A stretch of DNA of 64,000 bases from VRUE01 sp963725085 (GCA_963725085.1 CAVRXM010000003.1:310001-374000), one strand, 5' to 3'. Positions 24,870-34,074 are shown, numbered from the stretch's first letter. A program made the numbers and translations. Notes: generated from the letters alone by a model not told the origin.

Positions 24870-27812
24870 TTGCGCAAGTTCAGGGCTTTGACGGCCGCCG
24901 GTGCGGTGGTCGCCGGCCTGCTCTGCCTGCATGCTGCACCGGCCCCGGCCGCGATGTACTGGGGGGCGACGATCAGCGGCGAACCGTACGGCCAGACCTC
25001 GGCGGCGCCGTTCAACACAAGCGCCTGGGACCTTTTCGAGCGCCATGCCGGCCGCAAGGTCGCGATCCTCAACATGGGCCAGAACTGGGGGGGTTTCGAC
25101 GAAACGGAGATGAATGACACCCGCGCGCGGGGCGCGATCCCGCTGGTGACGATGAACCTCAACGGCACCAGCCTCGAACAGGTCGCGAACGGCGGCCAGG
25201 ACACCGCGATCCGCAACTGGGCGAAGAAGGCCAAGGCCTGGGCCCACCCCTTCCTGTTCGCCCCCTGGTGGGAGATGAACGGTGAATGGTATGCCTGGGG
25301 CCGCAGCCCGTACTTCGTCGCCGCCTGGCGCCGGTTCCACGACCTCGTCGTCGCCGAAGGCGCCACCAACGTCACCTGGACCTGGGTCTCCAACAGTCTC
25401 TGGAACGACCCACTCTCGGACCCGGCGCCGTGGTACCCGGGGGATGAATACGTCGACTGGACCGGAATCGACACCTACAACTGGGGGCGCAACCCGTCCC
25501 AGCCGGACAAGTGGATCAGCCCGGACCAGACGATCACCCCGACCCTTGACCGGGTCCTCGAAATCGCTCCGAGCAAGCCGGTCGCGATCGTCGAGAACGC
25601 CTCCAGCGAGTACGGCGGCAACAAGACCGACTGGATCCGGGAAATGCTCGGCAACTACCTGCCGCGCCATCCCGAAATCGGCGCCTACCTCTGGTTCAAC
25701 TGGAACTTCGAAAAGGACAACGGCCTGCGGGCCGACTGGCCGATCGAGACCTCGGGCACCGCCCAGCAGGCGTTTCGCGGCGGGATCCAGAGCTCCCTTT
25801 TCCGCTCTGCGCCGAACCTGCCCTCGCTGACCAAAGTCCCTCCGCCGGGGGCAACCGGGACCGGAACGCCGCAGCAGCTCGACCTCTCCCCGACCGGTGC
25901 CGAAGCGACGGCGCCGCGCCTCGTGGTCGCGCCCGACGGGACCGCGACCGTGGTTTGGAGCCAGCTCGACCCCGGGGCGCCCGCGGGGGAACGCGCCTAC
26001 GCCGTCTTCGCCCGCAGGATCGGGGCCGATGGAACCCCGGCGAGCGCCGCGGTGCGACTCTCCGAACCGGGCGGCGACGCGTTGACCCCGGACATCGGCG
26101 TCGGTCCCGACGGAACCGCCACCGTCGCCTGGGTCCGGTGGGACGGCTCCAACCTCGTCGCCGAGGGCCGCAGGATCAAGCCCGAAGGCGAATTGGGACC
26201 CACCCTCGAGCTGTCGGCGACGGGTCGCGACGCCGCCGAGCCCGAGGTCGCCGTCGGCCCCGACGGCACCTCGACGGTCGTCTGGAAACGTTTCGACGGC
26301 TCCCATTTCCTGATCAAGGTGAAACAGATAGACCCCGGCGGCGCGGTCGTGCCGATGGAAGACAACACGCCTTCCGAATCGAAGCAGGATGCGGTCGAAC
26401 CCCAGGTCGCCGTCGCGCCGGACGGCACCGCCTCGATCGCCTGGACGCGCTTCGACGGCGCCAACACCATCGTCCAGGAGCGCCGCGTCACCACCGCGGG
26501 CGTGCTCGAGCCCACCACCGACGACCTCTCGGCCGCGGGAGAGAATGCCGTCGAACCCAGACTGGCCGTCGCTTCCGACGGCACCGCGACGGTGGCCTGG
26601 GCCCGCTCCGACGGCACGAACACGATCGTGCAGGCTCGGCAGGTTGCCCCCGACGGCACCCCGGGGGCGGCCACCAGCGACCTCTCCGCGTCGGGGAGGA
26701 GCGCCGCCGAGCCGCAGATCGCGCCCGAGCCCGGGGGCGGGTCGACCGTCGTCTGGGAGAGGTTCGACGGCAGCAACTGGATCGTCCAGGAGAGGCGCCT
26801 GACCGCCGCCGGCGTCCCCGATGGCGCCGCCAACGGGGTCTCCGCGTCGAGCGCCAACGCGGCCGAACCAGAGGTCGCGGTCGCCCCCGACGGCACCGCG
26901 ACGGTCGTCTGGAGCAGCTCCGATGGCTCGAACGTCGTGGTCCAGAAACGGAACCTGGCCGGCAACGGGTCACTCGCCGGCGCGGCGGTCAATCTCTCGA
27001 CCCCCGCCGCCCGGGCGGGGATGCCGCAGGTCGCGTTCGCCCCTTACGGAGGCGCGGCCTTCGCCTGGCGACGCTTCAACGGCGGAACCGATGTCGTCCA
27101 GGGACTGAACGCCTCCGGTCCGCCGCCCGCCGCCCTGACCTCGCTGGCCCCGGCCGGGCAGGACTTCGGCACACTCGACGTGGGCGCGGGACCGAGCGCC
27201 CCGCGGCAGTTCGAACTGACCAACTCCGGCCTCCTGTCGCTGTCCGTCTCCTCGATCTCGATCGGCGGCCCCGACGCTGGTCAGTTCGATCTCTCTGGAA
27301 CCGCCTCCTGCACCGGCGCGCCCGTCCCTCCCGGGGGCTCCTGCAGCTTCTCCGTCGCCTTCGACCCGAGCTCGGCCGGCGACGCGACCGCCGAGGTGAC
27401 GGTGGAGAGCAACTCCGCCAACGGCCCCGACACGGCCTCGGTCTCCGGCGTCGCGGTCGCCGCGCCATCATCCGGTCCGACCACCCGGCAGGAGATCCGT
27501 GGCGGCCGGACGACGCCGCCGGACAACTCGTTCAAGCTCGGAAGGCCGGCCCTGAATCGAAAGACCGGCACCGCAAGGCTGCCGGTGACGGTTCCCGGAG
27601 CCGGGACGGTCATCGTCTCGGGGGCAGGAACGCTCAGTCGCGCTGCCGGCGGCCCGGCGACGCTGATCTTCAGGGTCGCAGCGCAGGGCAGGAAGCGGGC
27701 GGTCCTCACCCGCAGCGGCACCGTCGTGATGAGACTGACCGTCGCCTTCATCCCGACCGGCGGCGACCGCAACGCGCGGACGGCGACGATCCGGCTGAAG
27801 AAGAAGCCCTGA
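24870..27812 (+). CDS. Secreted GH26-like glycosidase with eight-fold repeat and anchor-D modules
   Basis: 980 residues starting at TTG with GGGGAGG ten bases upstream. After the signal peptide, residues 28-310 resemble beta-mannanase-type GH26: the acid/base candidate is E135 in WWEMNGEWYAW, the nucleophile candidate is E242 in VAIVENASSEYGG, and DWTGIDTYNWG lies between them. Residues about 330-730 hold eight repeats of about 50 residues (AVAPDGTATVVWSRFDG-type cores), probably a beta-propeller. Then come a choice-of-anchor D domain (GQDFGTLDVGAG) and the C-terminal NRKTGTARLPVTVPG module. It is probably surface-attached and acts on extracellular polysaccharide. Confidence 0.85.
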   Translation: MRKFRALTAAGAVVAGLLCLHAAPAPAAMYWGATISGEPYGQTSAAPFNTSAWDLFERHAGRKVAILNMGQNWGGFDETEMNDTRARGAIPLVTMNLNGTSLEQVANGGQDTAIRNWAKKAKAWAHPFLFAPWWEMNGEWYAWGRSPYFVAAWRRFHDLVVAEGATNVTWTWVSNSLWNDPLSDPAPWYPGDEYVDWTGIDTYNWGRNPSQPDKWISPDQTITPTLDRVLEIAPSKPVAIVENASSEYGGNKTDWIREMLGNYLPRHPEIGAYLWFNWNFEKDNGLRADWPIETSGTAQQAFRGGIQSSLFRSAPNLPSLTKVPPPGATGTGTPQQLDLSPTGAEATAPRLVVAPDGTATVVWSQLDPGAPAGERAYAVFARRIGADGTPASAAVRLSEPGGDALTPDIGVGPDGTATVAWVRWDGSNLVAEGRRIKPEGELGPTLELSATGRDAAEPEVAVGPDGTSTVVWKRFDGSHFLIKVKQIDPGGAVVPMEDNTPSESKQDAVEPQVAVAPDGTASIAWTRFDGANTIVQERRVTTAGVLEPTTDDLSAAGENAVEPRLAVASDGTATVAWARSDGTNTIVQARQVAPDGTPGAATSDLSASGRSAAEPQIAPEPGGGSTVVWERFDGSNWIVQERRLTAAGVPDGAANGVSASSANAAEPEVAVAPDGTATVVWSSSDGSNVVVQKRNLAGNGSLAGAAVNLSTPAARAGMPQVAFAPYGGAAFAWRRFNGGTDVVQGLNASGPPPAALTSLAPAGQDFGTLDVGAGPSAPRQFELTNSGLLSLSVSSISIGGPDAGQFDLSGTASCTGAPVPPGGSCSFSVAFDPSSAGDATAEVTVESNSANGPDTASVSGVAVAAPSSGPTTRQEIRGGRTTPPDNSFKLGRPALNRKTGTARLPVTVPGAGTVIVSGAGTLSRAAGGPATLIFRVAAQGRKRAVLTRSGTVVMRLTVAFIPTGGDRNARTATIRLKKKP

Positions 27813-27824
27813 TTCCGTCGGCCC

Positions 27825-27851
27825 GGTTCACGAGGCCCGGCTCGCGGGTAC
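27825..27851 (+). promoter_or_regulatory. Sigma-B-like stress promoter for csbD
   Basis: GGTTC (27825-27829) and GGGTAC (27846-27851) are 16 bp apart. This matches the general-stress sigma factor consensus described in Streptomyces (GNNT, 14-16 bp, GGGTAC/T). The -10 is 36 bp upstream of the CsbD ATG. CsbD is a known general-stress protein, so promoter and product agree. Confidence 0.55.
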
Positions 27852-27886
27852 CCGGTTGCGGTACCCAACCGAAGAGAGGGGCAGAG

Positions 27887-28075
27887 ATGGGAATCCTCGA
27901 CAAGATCACCGGCAGGGCCAAGCAGGCTGCGGGCGACATCACCGATGACGCCTCGCTCCGTCGTCAGGGCAAACGCGAGGAGCGCAAGGGAGAGAAGAAG
28001 GACGAGCTCGACCGCGCCCAGCGCAAGGCGGACGAGAAGGCCGAGGAGGTTGCCGACCTGGAGCGGAGGAGCTGA
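27887..28075 (+). CDS. CsbD-family stress protein
   Basis: 62 residues, highly charged and predicted helical: MGILDKITGRAKQAAGDITD followed by Lys/Glu-rich sequence (KGEKKDELDRAQRKADEKAE). Length and the G-x-x-KQAAGDITDD pattern fit the CsbD family, whose molecular role is unknown. The ATG has GAGAGGGGC upstream. NDH-2 starts 22 bp downstream and may be co-transcribed. Confidence 0.88.
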   Translation: MGILDKITGRAKQAAGDITDDASLRRQGKREERKGEKKDELDRAQRKADEKAEEVADLERRS

Positions 28076-28097
28076 CTCAGCCGGTGCCCGCGGCGCG

Positions 28098-29405
28098 ATG
28101 AGCCACCGGGTGGTCGTGGTCGGCGGCGGCTTCGGCGGCCTGATCGCCGCGAAGAGCCTCTCCGGCGCCCCGGTCGAGCTGACCCTGATCGACAGGCGCA
28201 ATTTCCACCTGTTCCAGCCCCTCACCTACCAGGTCGCCACCGGTGCCCTCTCGCCGGCGGAGGTCTGTTATCCGCTGCGGGAGATCTTCAAGCGACAGGA
28301 GAACGTGCGGGTGATGCTCGCCGAGGTGACCGGCTTCGACCTCGCCGAGCGGCGGGTGACGGTGATCCCCGGGGCGGGAGAGCCACGCCCGGAGTCGGTT
28401 CGGTACGACACCTTGATCGTCGCCGGCGGCTCCCGCTATTCCTACTTCGGCCACGACGAGTGGCGCTCGACGGCTCCCGAGGTGAAGTCGCTGGAGAGCG
28501 CGCTCGGGGCCCGTGCGCGCCTGCTGAGCGCCTTCGAGGCGGCGGAGATGGAGCCCGATCCCGAGCGACGCCGGGCGCTGCTGACCTTTGTCGTCGTCGG
28601 CGCCGGTCCGACCGGGGTCGAGATGGCGGGGCAGATCGCCGAGCTCGCGAACAGCACGCTGCCGAGCAACTTTCACTCGATCGACCCGAAGGAGGGCCGT
28701 GTGCTGCTGATCGAGGCCGGCGACAGGGTGCTCTCGACGTTCCCTCCCTCCCTCTCCGGACGCGCCGCGCGCTCGCTCGAGCGCCTCGGCGTGACCCCGG
28801 TCCTGGAGCGCACCGTCACCGGGATCGACGAGCACTCGGTGACGATCGAGGACGCGGGTGGGGACGCGGAGACGATCCCCGCCGGGAACGTGATCTGGGC
28901 CGCGGGCGTGACCGCATCTTCGCTCGCCGCCCGACTGGGGGAGGAATCGGGTGCCGAGGTCGACCGCGCCGGCAGGGTGATGGTCGAGCCGGACCTGACC
29001 CTTCCCGGCCACCCCGAGGTCTTCGCCCTCGGCGACATGGTGCGGGTTCGCGACCGCGACGGCGCTCCACAGGCCCTGCCCGGAGTGGCGCCGGTCGCGA
29101 TGCAGGAGGGACGCCACGCCGCGCGCGCCGTCCGCGCCCGGGTCGCCGGCAAGCCGGTCGCCCCGTTCCGCTACCGCGATAAGGGCAACCTCGCCACGAT
29201 CGGCCGCGCCGCCGCCGTCGCCGACCTCCACCTCGTTCGCCTCAGCGGCTTTCCGGCCTGGCTCACCTGGCTCGTCGTTCACCTCTGGTACCTGATCGGC
29301 TTCCAGAATCGGCTCCTGGTGATGATCCGATGGTCGATCAGCTTCTTCACCCGCGGTCGTGGGGCAAGGCTGATCGCCGGCCCGGCAGCCGACAAGCCGG
29401 ATTAG
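28098..29405 (+). CDS. ndh: Type II NADH:quinone oxidoreductase (NDH-2)
   Basis: 435 residues. The first Rossmann motif is VVVVGGGFGGLIAAKSL (FAD) and the second is FVVVGAGPTGVEMAGQIAEL (NADH). The quinone-site region FHLFQPLTYQVATGALSPAE and the C-terminal GDMVRV, GVAPVAMQEGRHAARA patterns are typical. A hydrophobic C-terminal segment (FPAWLTWLVVHLWYLIGF) would attach it to the inner face of the membrane. It would pass electrons from NADH to quinone without pumping protons. Confidence 0.92.
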   Translation: MSHRVVVVGGGFGGLIAAKSLSGAPVELTLIDRRNFHLFQPLTYQVATGALSPAEVCYPLREIFKRQENVRVMLAEVTGFDLAERRVTVIPGAGEPRPESVRYDTLIVAGGSRYSYFGHDEWRSTAPEVKSLESALGARARLLSAFEAAEMEPDPERRRALLTFVVVGAGPTGVEMAGQIAELANSTLPSNFHSIDPKEGRVLLIEAGDRVLSTFPPSLSGRAARSLERLGVTPVLERTVTGIDEHSVTIEDAGGDAETIPAGNVIWAAGVTASSLAARLGEESGAEVDRAGRVMVEPDLTLPGHPEVFALGDMVRVRDRDGAPQALPGVAPVAMQEGRHAARAVRARVAGKPVAPFRYRDKGNLATIGRAAAVADLHLVRLSGFPAWLTWLVVHLWYLIGFQNRLLVMIRWSISFFTRGRGARLIAGPAADKPD

Positions 29406-29426
29406 GGGAACAGGCCGGCTCGGGTC

Positions 29427-29798
29427 CTATTCGAGGAGGACCAGGACCACGGTGATCAGACCGAGGACCACCCCGCCGACCGCGAGTGCCCCCTGAGCCA
29501 ACCCGAGCGGATCGGGAAAGCGGCCCTCGAGAAGCGAGCGCTCGACCGCCCGCCGCCGCAGGCTTCCGTAGGCAATGACAGCGATCCCGTAGACGGCGAA
29601 GCAGATCCCGGCGAGAACGTAGGGCCAACGGTGCGTGGTATCCGCCAGCTCGGGCACGATCCGACTGACGGCGACCGCGACCGCGAAGGCGGTGAGGCCG
29701 GTTCGCCACCAGGCCAGCTCGGTCCGCTCGTTCGCGAGGCGGGTGCGCCGGGTCGGATCCGCCACCGACTCCTCCCGGGAGCCCGGGACGGCACTCAT
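29427..29798 (-). CDS. DUF202-family small membrane protein
   Basis: 123 residues with the family signature RTRLANERTELAWWRTGLTA followed by three hydrophobic segments (FAVAVAVSRIVP, YVLAGICFAVYGIAVIAYG, LAVGGVVLGLITVVLVLL). DUF202 proteins are inner-membrane proteins of unknown function. It converges with the NDH-2 gene, 21 bp apart. Confidence 0.88.
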   Translation of the reverse strand: MSAVPGSREESVADPTRRTRLANERTELAWWRTGLTAFAVAVAVSRIVPELADTTHRWPYVLAGICFAVYGIAVIAYGSLRRRAVERSLLEGRFPDPLGLAQGALAVGGVVLGLITVVLVLLE

Positions 29799-29861
29799 CG
29801 AAGGCCCACCCTCATGGCGAACAGAAGCGGGATCAATGACCTGATGAGCCGAGGCTACCGG

Positions 29862-30716
29862 CTACGCCCCGCGAAGCGTGAACAGGACGCGGGTGCCGGC
29901 CGCCGTCCCCGGCTCGAGCCAGATCCTGCCGCCGTGGGCCTCGACGATCGCCTTCGAGACCGCGAGGCCGAGGCCGGCCCCGTCCTCGCCGCGCGAGGCG
30001 TCGCCGCGATAGAACGCCTCGAAGACGCGGCTTCCGTCCGCCGCCGAGATCCCCTCGCCCTCGTCGTCGACCTCGACCTCGACGACGTTTCCCCGCGGCC
30101 GCGCCCGCACCGTGACGCTGCCGTCGGCCGGAGTGTGCCGGATCGCGTTCTGGATCAGGTTGAAGAGGACCCTCTGCACCTTCTCGGCATTGACCTCGGC
30201 CACCAGCCCGCTGACCGGGACCTCGGCGCTGATTCGCACCCCGCGCTCGGCGGCCGGGGCCCGCATCGCCGCCACCGTCTCATCGATCAGCCCTCCCAGC
30301 TCGACCTGCCGCATCGTCCAGGAGATATCGCCGGCCTCGATACGCGAGAGCTCGAAGAGGTCGTCGATCAGGTCGCTGAGCACCCCGACGTGGGTTCGGA
30401 TCTCACCCAGGTAGCGCCCACGGGTCTCGCCGGTGGCGACGCCATCGTCGATCGACTCGACCAGCAGTCGCAGCGAGGCGAGCGGTGTCCGCAGGTCGTG
30501 CGATGCGGCGGCGACGAGCCGGCGCCGCGCCGCCTCGATCTCGCGGTTGGCTCGCTCCTCCATCGCCAGCCGGGCGGCAAGCGCTCCGGCGAGCGCGATC
30601 CCGGCCGCTGCCAAGAGGACGAGGGCGACCTGCTCGGCCCCCATTCCGTGCGGTACCGCGACCGCCGCCGCTCCGGCGAGGAACGAGGCGAGCGCGATTG
30701 CGATCGCGCGCTTCAA
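29862..30716 (-). CDS. Sensor histidine kinase
   Basis: 284 residues. Two membrane segments (about 5-22 and 29-50) enclose almost no extracellular loop, so it may sense an intramembrane or membrane-delivered signal. The H-box SHDLRTPLASLR has the phospho-accepting His73. N-box NLIQNAIRHTPADGS, G1 VDDEGEGIS and G2 GAGLGLAVSKAIVEAHGG are all present. It lies 19 bp downstream of the response regulator gene and forms a two-component pair with it. Confidence 0.92.
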   Translation of the reverse strand: MKRAIAIALASFLAGAAAVAVPHGMGAEQVALVLLAAAGIALAGALAARLAMEERANREIEAARRRLVAAASHDLRTPLASLRLLVESIDDGVATGETRGRYLGEIRTHVGVLSDLIDDLFELSRIEAGDISWTMRQVELGGLIDETVAAMRAPAAERGVRISAEVPVSGLVAEVNAEKVQRVLFNLIQNAIRHTPADGSVTVRARPRGNVVEVEVDDEGEGISAADGSRVFEAFYRGDASRGEDGAGLGLAVSKAIVEAHGGRIWLEPGTAAGTRVLFTLRGA

Positions 30717-30735
30717 CTCTCCTCCCCGCCCAGGC

Positions 30736-31452
30736 TCATGCTCGGAGCCTGTAGCCGACTCCCCATACGGTCTCTATGTGGCGGGGCTCGGCGGGGTCGT
30801 CGCCGAGCTTGGCGCGGAGGCGGCGGATGTGGACGGTGACGGTGCTGGTGTCGGTGAAGAAGGGGTATTCCCAGACGGCCTCCATCAACTGGTCGCGCGA
30901 GAAGACGCGACCGGGATTGGCGGCGAGGTAGGCGAGGAGCTCGAACTCGCGCAGGGTGAGGTCGAGCTCGTCGTCGTCGAGGAAGGCGCGCCGGGTCGCC
31001 GGCTCGAGTCGCAGCGCTCGGTGCTCGATCGGAGGAGGTGCGTCCTCCTCGTCCTTCCCCGCGCCGGGAGGGGAGACGCGGCGCATCACCGCCTCGACCC
31101 TGGCGACGAGCTCGGCCGGAGAGAAGGGCTTGACGACATAGTCGTCGGCGCCGTGGCGCAGGCCGACCAGCCTGTCGGACTCCTCTCCGCGTGCCGTCAG
31201 GAGGATCACGGCCACCGGGCTTCCCGGACGCTCCTGCAGGCGGCGCATCACCTCGATCCCGTCGAGACCGGGCAGCATCACGTCGAGGATGACAAGGTCG
31301 GGGCGCCGCAGATCGGCCAGGCGCAGGGCCTCGGGGCCATCCATCGCGCGCTGGACCTCGAAGCCCGCCCGCTCGATGTAGGCGCCGACGATCTCGACGA
31401 TGGTCGCCTCGTCGTCGACCACGAGAACGGTGCCGTTGGTCTCCTTGGCCAT
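30736..31452 (-). CDS. OmpR/PhoB-family response regulator
   Basis: 238 residues. The receiver domain has D13/D14, the phosphorylation site D57 (VILDVMLPGLDG) and the conserved Lys in DDYVVKPFSP. The winged-helix effector domain follows (LTLREFELLAYLAANPG, VTVHIRRLRAKLG, ETVWGVGYRLRA). ATG 31452 was chosen because the preceding bases give a G-rich ribosome binding site and the receiver begins at the usual position. It lies directly downstream of the DipZ-like gene on the same strand. Confidence 0.93.
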   Translation of the reverse strand: MAKETNGTVLVVDDEATIVEIVGAYIERAGFEVQRAMDGPEALRLADLRRPDLVILDVMLPGLDGIEVMRRLQERPGSPVAVILLTARGEESDRLVGLRHGADDYVVKPFSPAELVARVEAVMRRVSPPGAGKDEEDAPPPIEHRALRLEPATRRAFLDDDELDLTLREFELLAYLAANPGRVFSRDQLMEAVWEYPFFTDTSTVTVHIRRLRAKLGDDPAEPRHIETVWGVGYRLRA

Positions 31453-31483
31453 CCCCCCAATTCTCGCCGCTGCTACGGCGCCG

Positions 31484-33232
31484 TTAGCCGAACGTGAAGG
31501 CATAGCCCATCACCCCCGGCTCGGGCTCGAGGCGCAGGACGTGGTCCTGGACGCTCGGCAGGCTGACCAGGCTGTAGAGGCGCTGCGAGCGTACGGTGAC
31601 GTCGCCCCCGTGCACGTCGGAGCCGGCGGCCGCCCCGACCGGCTTCCCGTCGAGCAGGACCCTGACCCGGCGTGGGCGGCCATCGACCGTGCCGAGGACC
31701 AGGTAGACCCGCCGCGCGCCGAAGTTGAGTTCGAGCGAGCCTCCGGTCGCCGTCGCCGAGTCGAATTCGATCCGCCACGGGCCGCGGTAGGCGAATTCAT
31801 TCGGAGGAGGCTGAGTGGGCGCCGTGAAATCGTGCGGCCCCGGCGACAGCATCGAGTTCGTAAAGCGTTCTGCACGGGCGGCGCCGAGGTAGGTCTCCGG
31901 TGTCGTGACTCCGAGCGAGGGTTCGATCCCACGAGCCCCGGCCATGCCCTTGCCCACCCGATCGCCGGTTTCGGCGAGAAGCTGGCGGATCACCTTCTCT
32001 TTCTCGCCGTATTCGCCCTCGCCGAAGTGGACGTAGCGGACGTTGCCGTCGGCGTCGATGAAGTACTCGGCGGGCCAGTACTGGTTTCCGTAGGCGTTCC
32101 AGGTTTCCTGTTCGTTGTCCTGGACCACGGGGTAGCGGATGCCGTTCCGCTCGATCGCTTCTTCGACATTGCCGGCGTCTCGCTCGAACGGGAACTCCGG
32201 CGTGTGGACCCCGACTATCGTCAGGCCGTCCTTGCGATAGCGCGCGTCCCACGCGGTCAGGTAGGGAAGCGTGCGGATGCAGTTGATGCAGCTGTAGGTC
32301 CAGAAGTCGACGAGGACCACGTGGCCCCGCAGCCCCCACATCGTCAACGGCCGGTCGCCGGGCGTGTTGAACCACCTCTCGGTGCCGGCGAATTCCGGCG
32401 CGCTGCCGAGCACCGGCAGCTTCAGCCCGCCGTCGCCGCCGCTCTTCGGTGCGCCGCCGCCGGCTTCGGAGCCGATCCCGTGGTTGTCGGTGCGCAGTCC
32501 GGCGAGGGCGCTCCGCGCCGAGGCGGTGTCCTCGAGGCCCTTGCTCGGAGTGACGAGGAAGCTCGGCAGGTCGCTGGCGATCGCGTTCTGGAAGCGGATG
32601 TCGTAATTGCCGAGCATCGCCAGCCCGACCGCGAGCATCACCGCCCCCATCGCTATCTGGAACCATCCGCCGCGACGCGCCAGCGGCGCGATCGCCCGGC
32701 GGCCGCCGAGCATCAGCACGTAGAGGACGGCGGCGGAGCCGAGGCCGTAGCTGAGCGCCACCGCGAGCCGGCCGGCGCTGAAGGACTGGGAGGCGGAGAC
32801 GGTGATGACGCCGGCCAGGATCGGGCCGGCGCAGGGCGCGTACACGAGGCCGAGGCTGAGGCCGACGAGGATCCCGGACCAGAAGCTCTCGCCGCCGGCG
32901 CGGGGGCCACCGCCGCGGGCGGTCAAGCGACTGATCCAGCCCTCCAGTCGAGCCGCCAGCGGCGGCGCGATCAGGGTCAGGCCGAAGGCGATCAGGACGA
33001 AGATCGCAAGCTTCCGCAGGAGGTCGTCGGGAAGCCCGAGCGCGGCGATCACATAGACGAGGGCGACCGTGGCGAAGGTGAAGGAGAGGGTCAGGCCGGT
33101 GACGATCCCGAGCGGACGTCGCCGGCCGCCCGTGGCCCCGGCCGAGAGGGCGACCGGCAGAACCGGGAGCACACACGGTGACACCGCCGTTGCGGCACCC
33201 GCGACAAAGCCGAACAGGACCAGGAGCGCCAT
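31484..33232 (-). CDS. dipZ: DipZ-like CcdA-thioredoxin fusion protein
   Basis: 582 residues in three parts. Residues 1-210 form a CcdA-type membrane domain of six segments with the redox Cys pair C20 (VSPCVLPVLP) and C134 (YAPCAGPIL). Residues 270-440 are a TlpA-like thioredoxin domain with CxxC at C315/C318 (YSCINCIRTLPYL). The C-terminal 130 residues are a beta-rich domain typical of mycobacterial DipZ. It would carry reducing power from the cytoplasm to extracytoplasmic thiols. Its ATG overlaps the stop of the upstream Met/His-rich lipoprotein (TGATG). Confidence 0.88.
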   Translation of the reverse strand: MALLVLFGFVAGAATAVSPCVLPVLPVALSAGATGGRRRPLGIVTGLTLSFTFATVALVYVIAALGLPDDLLRKLAIFVLIAFGLTLIAPPLAARLEGWISRLTARGGGPRAGGESFWSGILVGLSLGLVYAPCAGPILAGVITVSASQSFSAGRLAVALSYGLGSAAVLYVLMLGGRRAIAPLARRGGWFQIAMGAVMLAVGLAMLGNYDIRFQNAIASDLPSFLVTPSKGLEDTASARSALAGLRTDNHGIGSEAGGGAPKSGGDGGLKLPVLGSAPEFAGTERWFNTPGDRPLTMWGLRGHVVLVDFWTYSCINCIRTLPYLTAWDARYRKDGLTIVGVHTPEFPFERDAGNVEEAIERNGIRYPVVQDNEQETWNAYGNQYWPAEYFIDADGNVRYVHFGEGEYGEKEKVIRQLLAETGDRVGKGMAGARGIEPSLGVTTPETYLGAARAERFTNSMLSPGPHDFTAPTQPPPNEFAYRGPWRIEFDSATATGGSLELNFGARRVYLVLGTVDGRPRRVRVLLDGKPVGAAAGSDVHGGDVTVRSQRLYSLVSLPSVQDHVLRLEPEPGVMGYAFTFG

Positions 33233-33453
33233 CAGCCTCCGTGCATCGAGCCTTCGTCGTGCATCGAGCCCCCGCTCTTCTTCATCGAGTCCTCGTGCTT
33301 CATCGCGGATCCGTTCGAGGCCTGACTGGCGGGAGTGCTGCCGTTTGCCGAGTCGCCGGCGGTGGTCGAGTCGCCGCCGCCACAGCCGCCGAAAGCGATT
33401 GCCGCACCGACGGCCAGCGCCGCCATCGCCGTTATTGCCCTATTTCCGCCCAT
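33232..33453 (-). CDS. Small Met/His-rich lipoprotein (possible copper-binding)
   Basis: 73 residues. A signal sequence (MAALAVGAAIAFGG) ends at a lipobox Cys (FGGCGGGDS). The mature part is Ser/Gly-rich and finishes with a cluster of Met and His (MKHEDSMKKSGGSMHDEGSM, then HGG). Such tails bind Cu(I) in several unrelated proteins; metal binding here is inference. It is translationally coupled to the DipZ-like gene. The ATG at 33453 has GGGAG upstream. Confidence 0.72.
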   Translation of the reverse strand: MGGNRAITAMAALAVGAAIAFGGCGGGDSTTAGDSANGSTPASQASNGSAMKHEDSMKKSGGSMHDEGSMHGG

Positions 33454-33534
33454 CGTCGCTCCCTTCGTTGCTGACCAGGGCAACGCTATGAGGAAAATGT
33501 GACAGGGAAAGAAACTCTGACCCTTCGGCGCAGG

Positions 33535-34074
33535 TCAGCCCTCCTCGCGGGCATCGGCCAGGGCGCGCTCGAACGCCTCGAGATCGCGCTCGCCGAGAAG
33601 GCAGAAACGGACGAGGGCGATGTCGTGTGCGTCGAGGGCCTCGGCCGTCGTCGAGATCGCGATCGGCGCCGCCTCCTCGAGCGGGTAGCCGTAGATTCCG
33701 CAGGAAATTGCCGGAAAGGCGACCGAGCTCAAACTGAGGCCGGCGGCTAGATCGATCGCCGAGCGGTGCGCCGCGGCGAGCAGCGCGGCCTCCTCTCCCC
33801 CGTGCCGGCCGTAGACCGGCCCGACCGTGTGGATGACCCTCCCGGCGGGCAGCTCGAACGAGTCGGTTGCCACCGCCTCGCCAGTCGCGAGCGGCCCGCG
33901 GGCGGCGATCAGCTCGTCGCAGGCAAACTGAAGCTCAGGCCCCGCCGCCCTCGCGATCGCGCCCGCCACCCCGCCGCCGTGCGCGAGCATCGAGTTCGCC
34001 GCGTTGACGATCGCGTCGAGGTCCTGCGTCGTTAGGTCGGCCTGGACTACCTCGATCCGCTCGGCGGCAGGCAC
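33535..34074 (-). CDS. Macrodomain protein (ADP-ribose hydrolase type)
   Basis: 179 residues forming one macrodomain. It has the ADP-ribose contacts IVNAANSMLAHGGGVAGAI, the loop VIHTVGPVYG and the FPAISCGIYGYPLEEAAPIA stretch of MacroD/YmdB-like enzymes. Members remove acetyl from O-acetyl-ADP-ribose or ADP-ribose from acidic residues. No ADP-ribosyltransferase or sirtuin is visible nearby. Confidence 0.93.
   Translation of the reverse strand: MPAAERIEVVQADLTTQDLDAIVNAANSMLAHGGGVAGAIARAAGPELQFACDELIAARGPLATGEAVATDSFELPAGRVIHTVGPVYGRHGGEEAALLAAAHRSAIDLAAGLSLSSVAFPAISCGIYGYPLEEAAPIAISTTAEALDAHDIALVRFCLLGERDLEAFERALADAREEG

Noticed and set aside
25900..27100. Possible CRISPR-like or DNA-level repeat
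   Set aside because: The periodicity is at protein level (about 50 residues); the DNA copies are diverged and there are no constant spacers.
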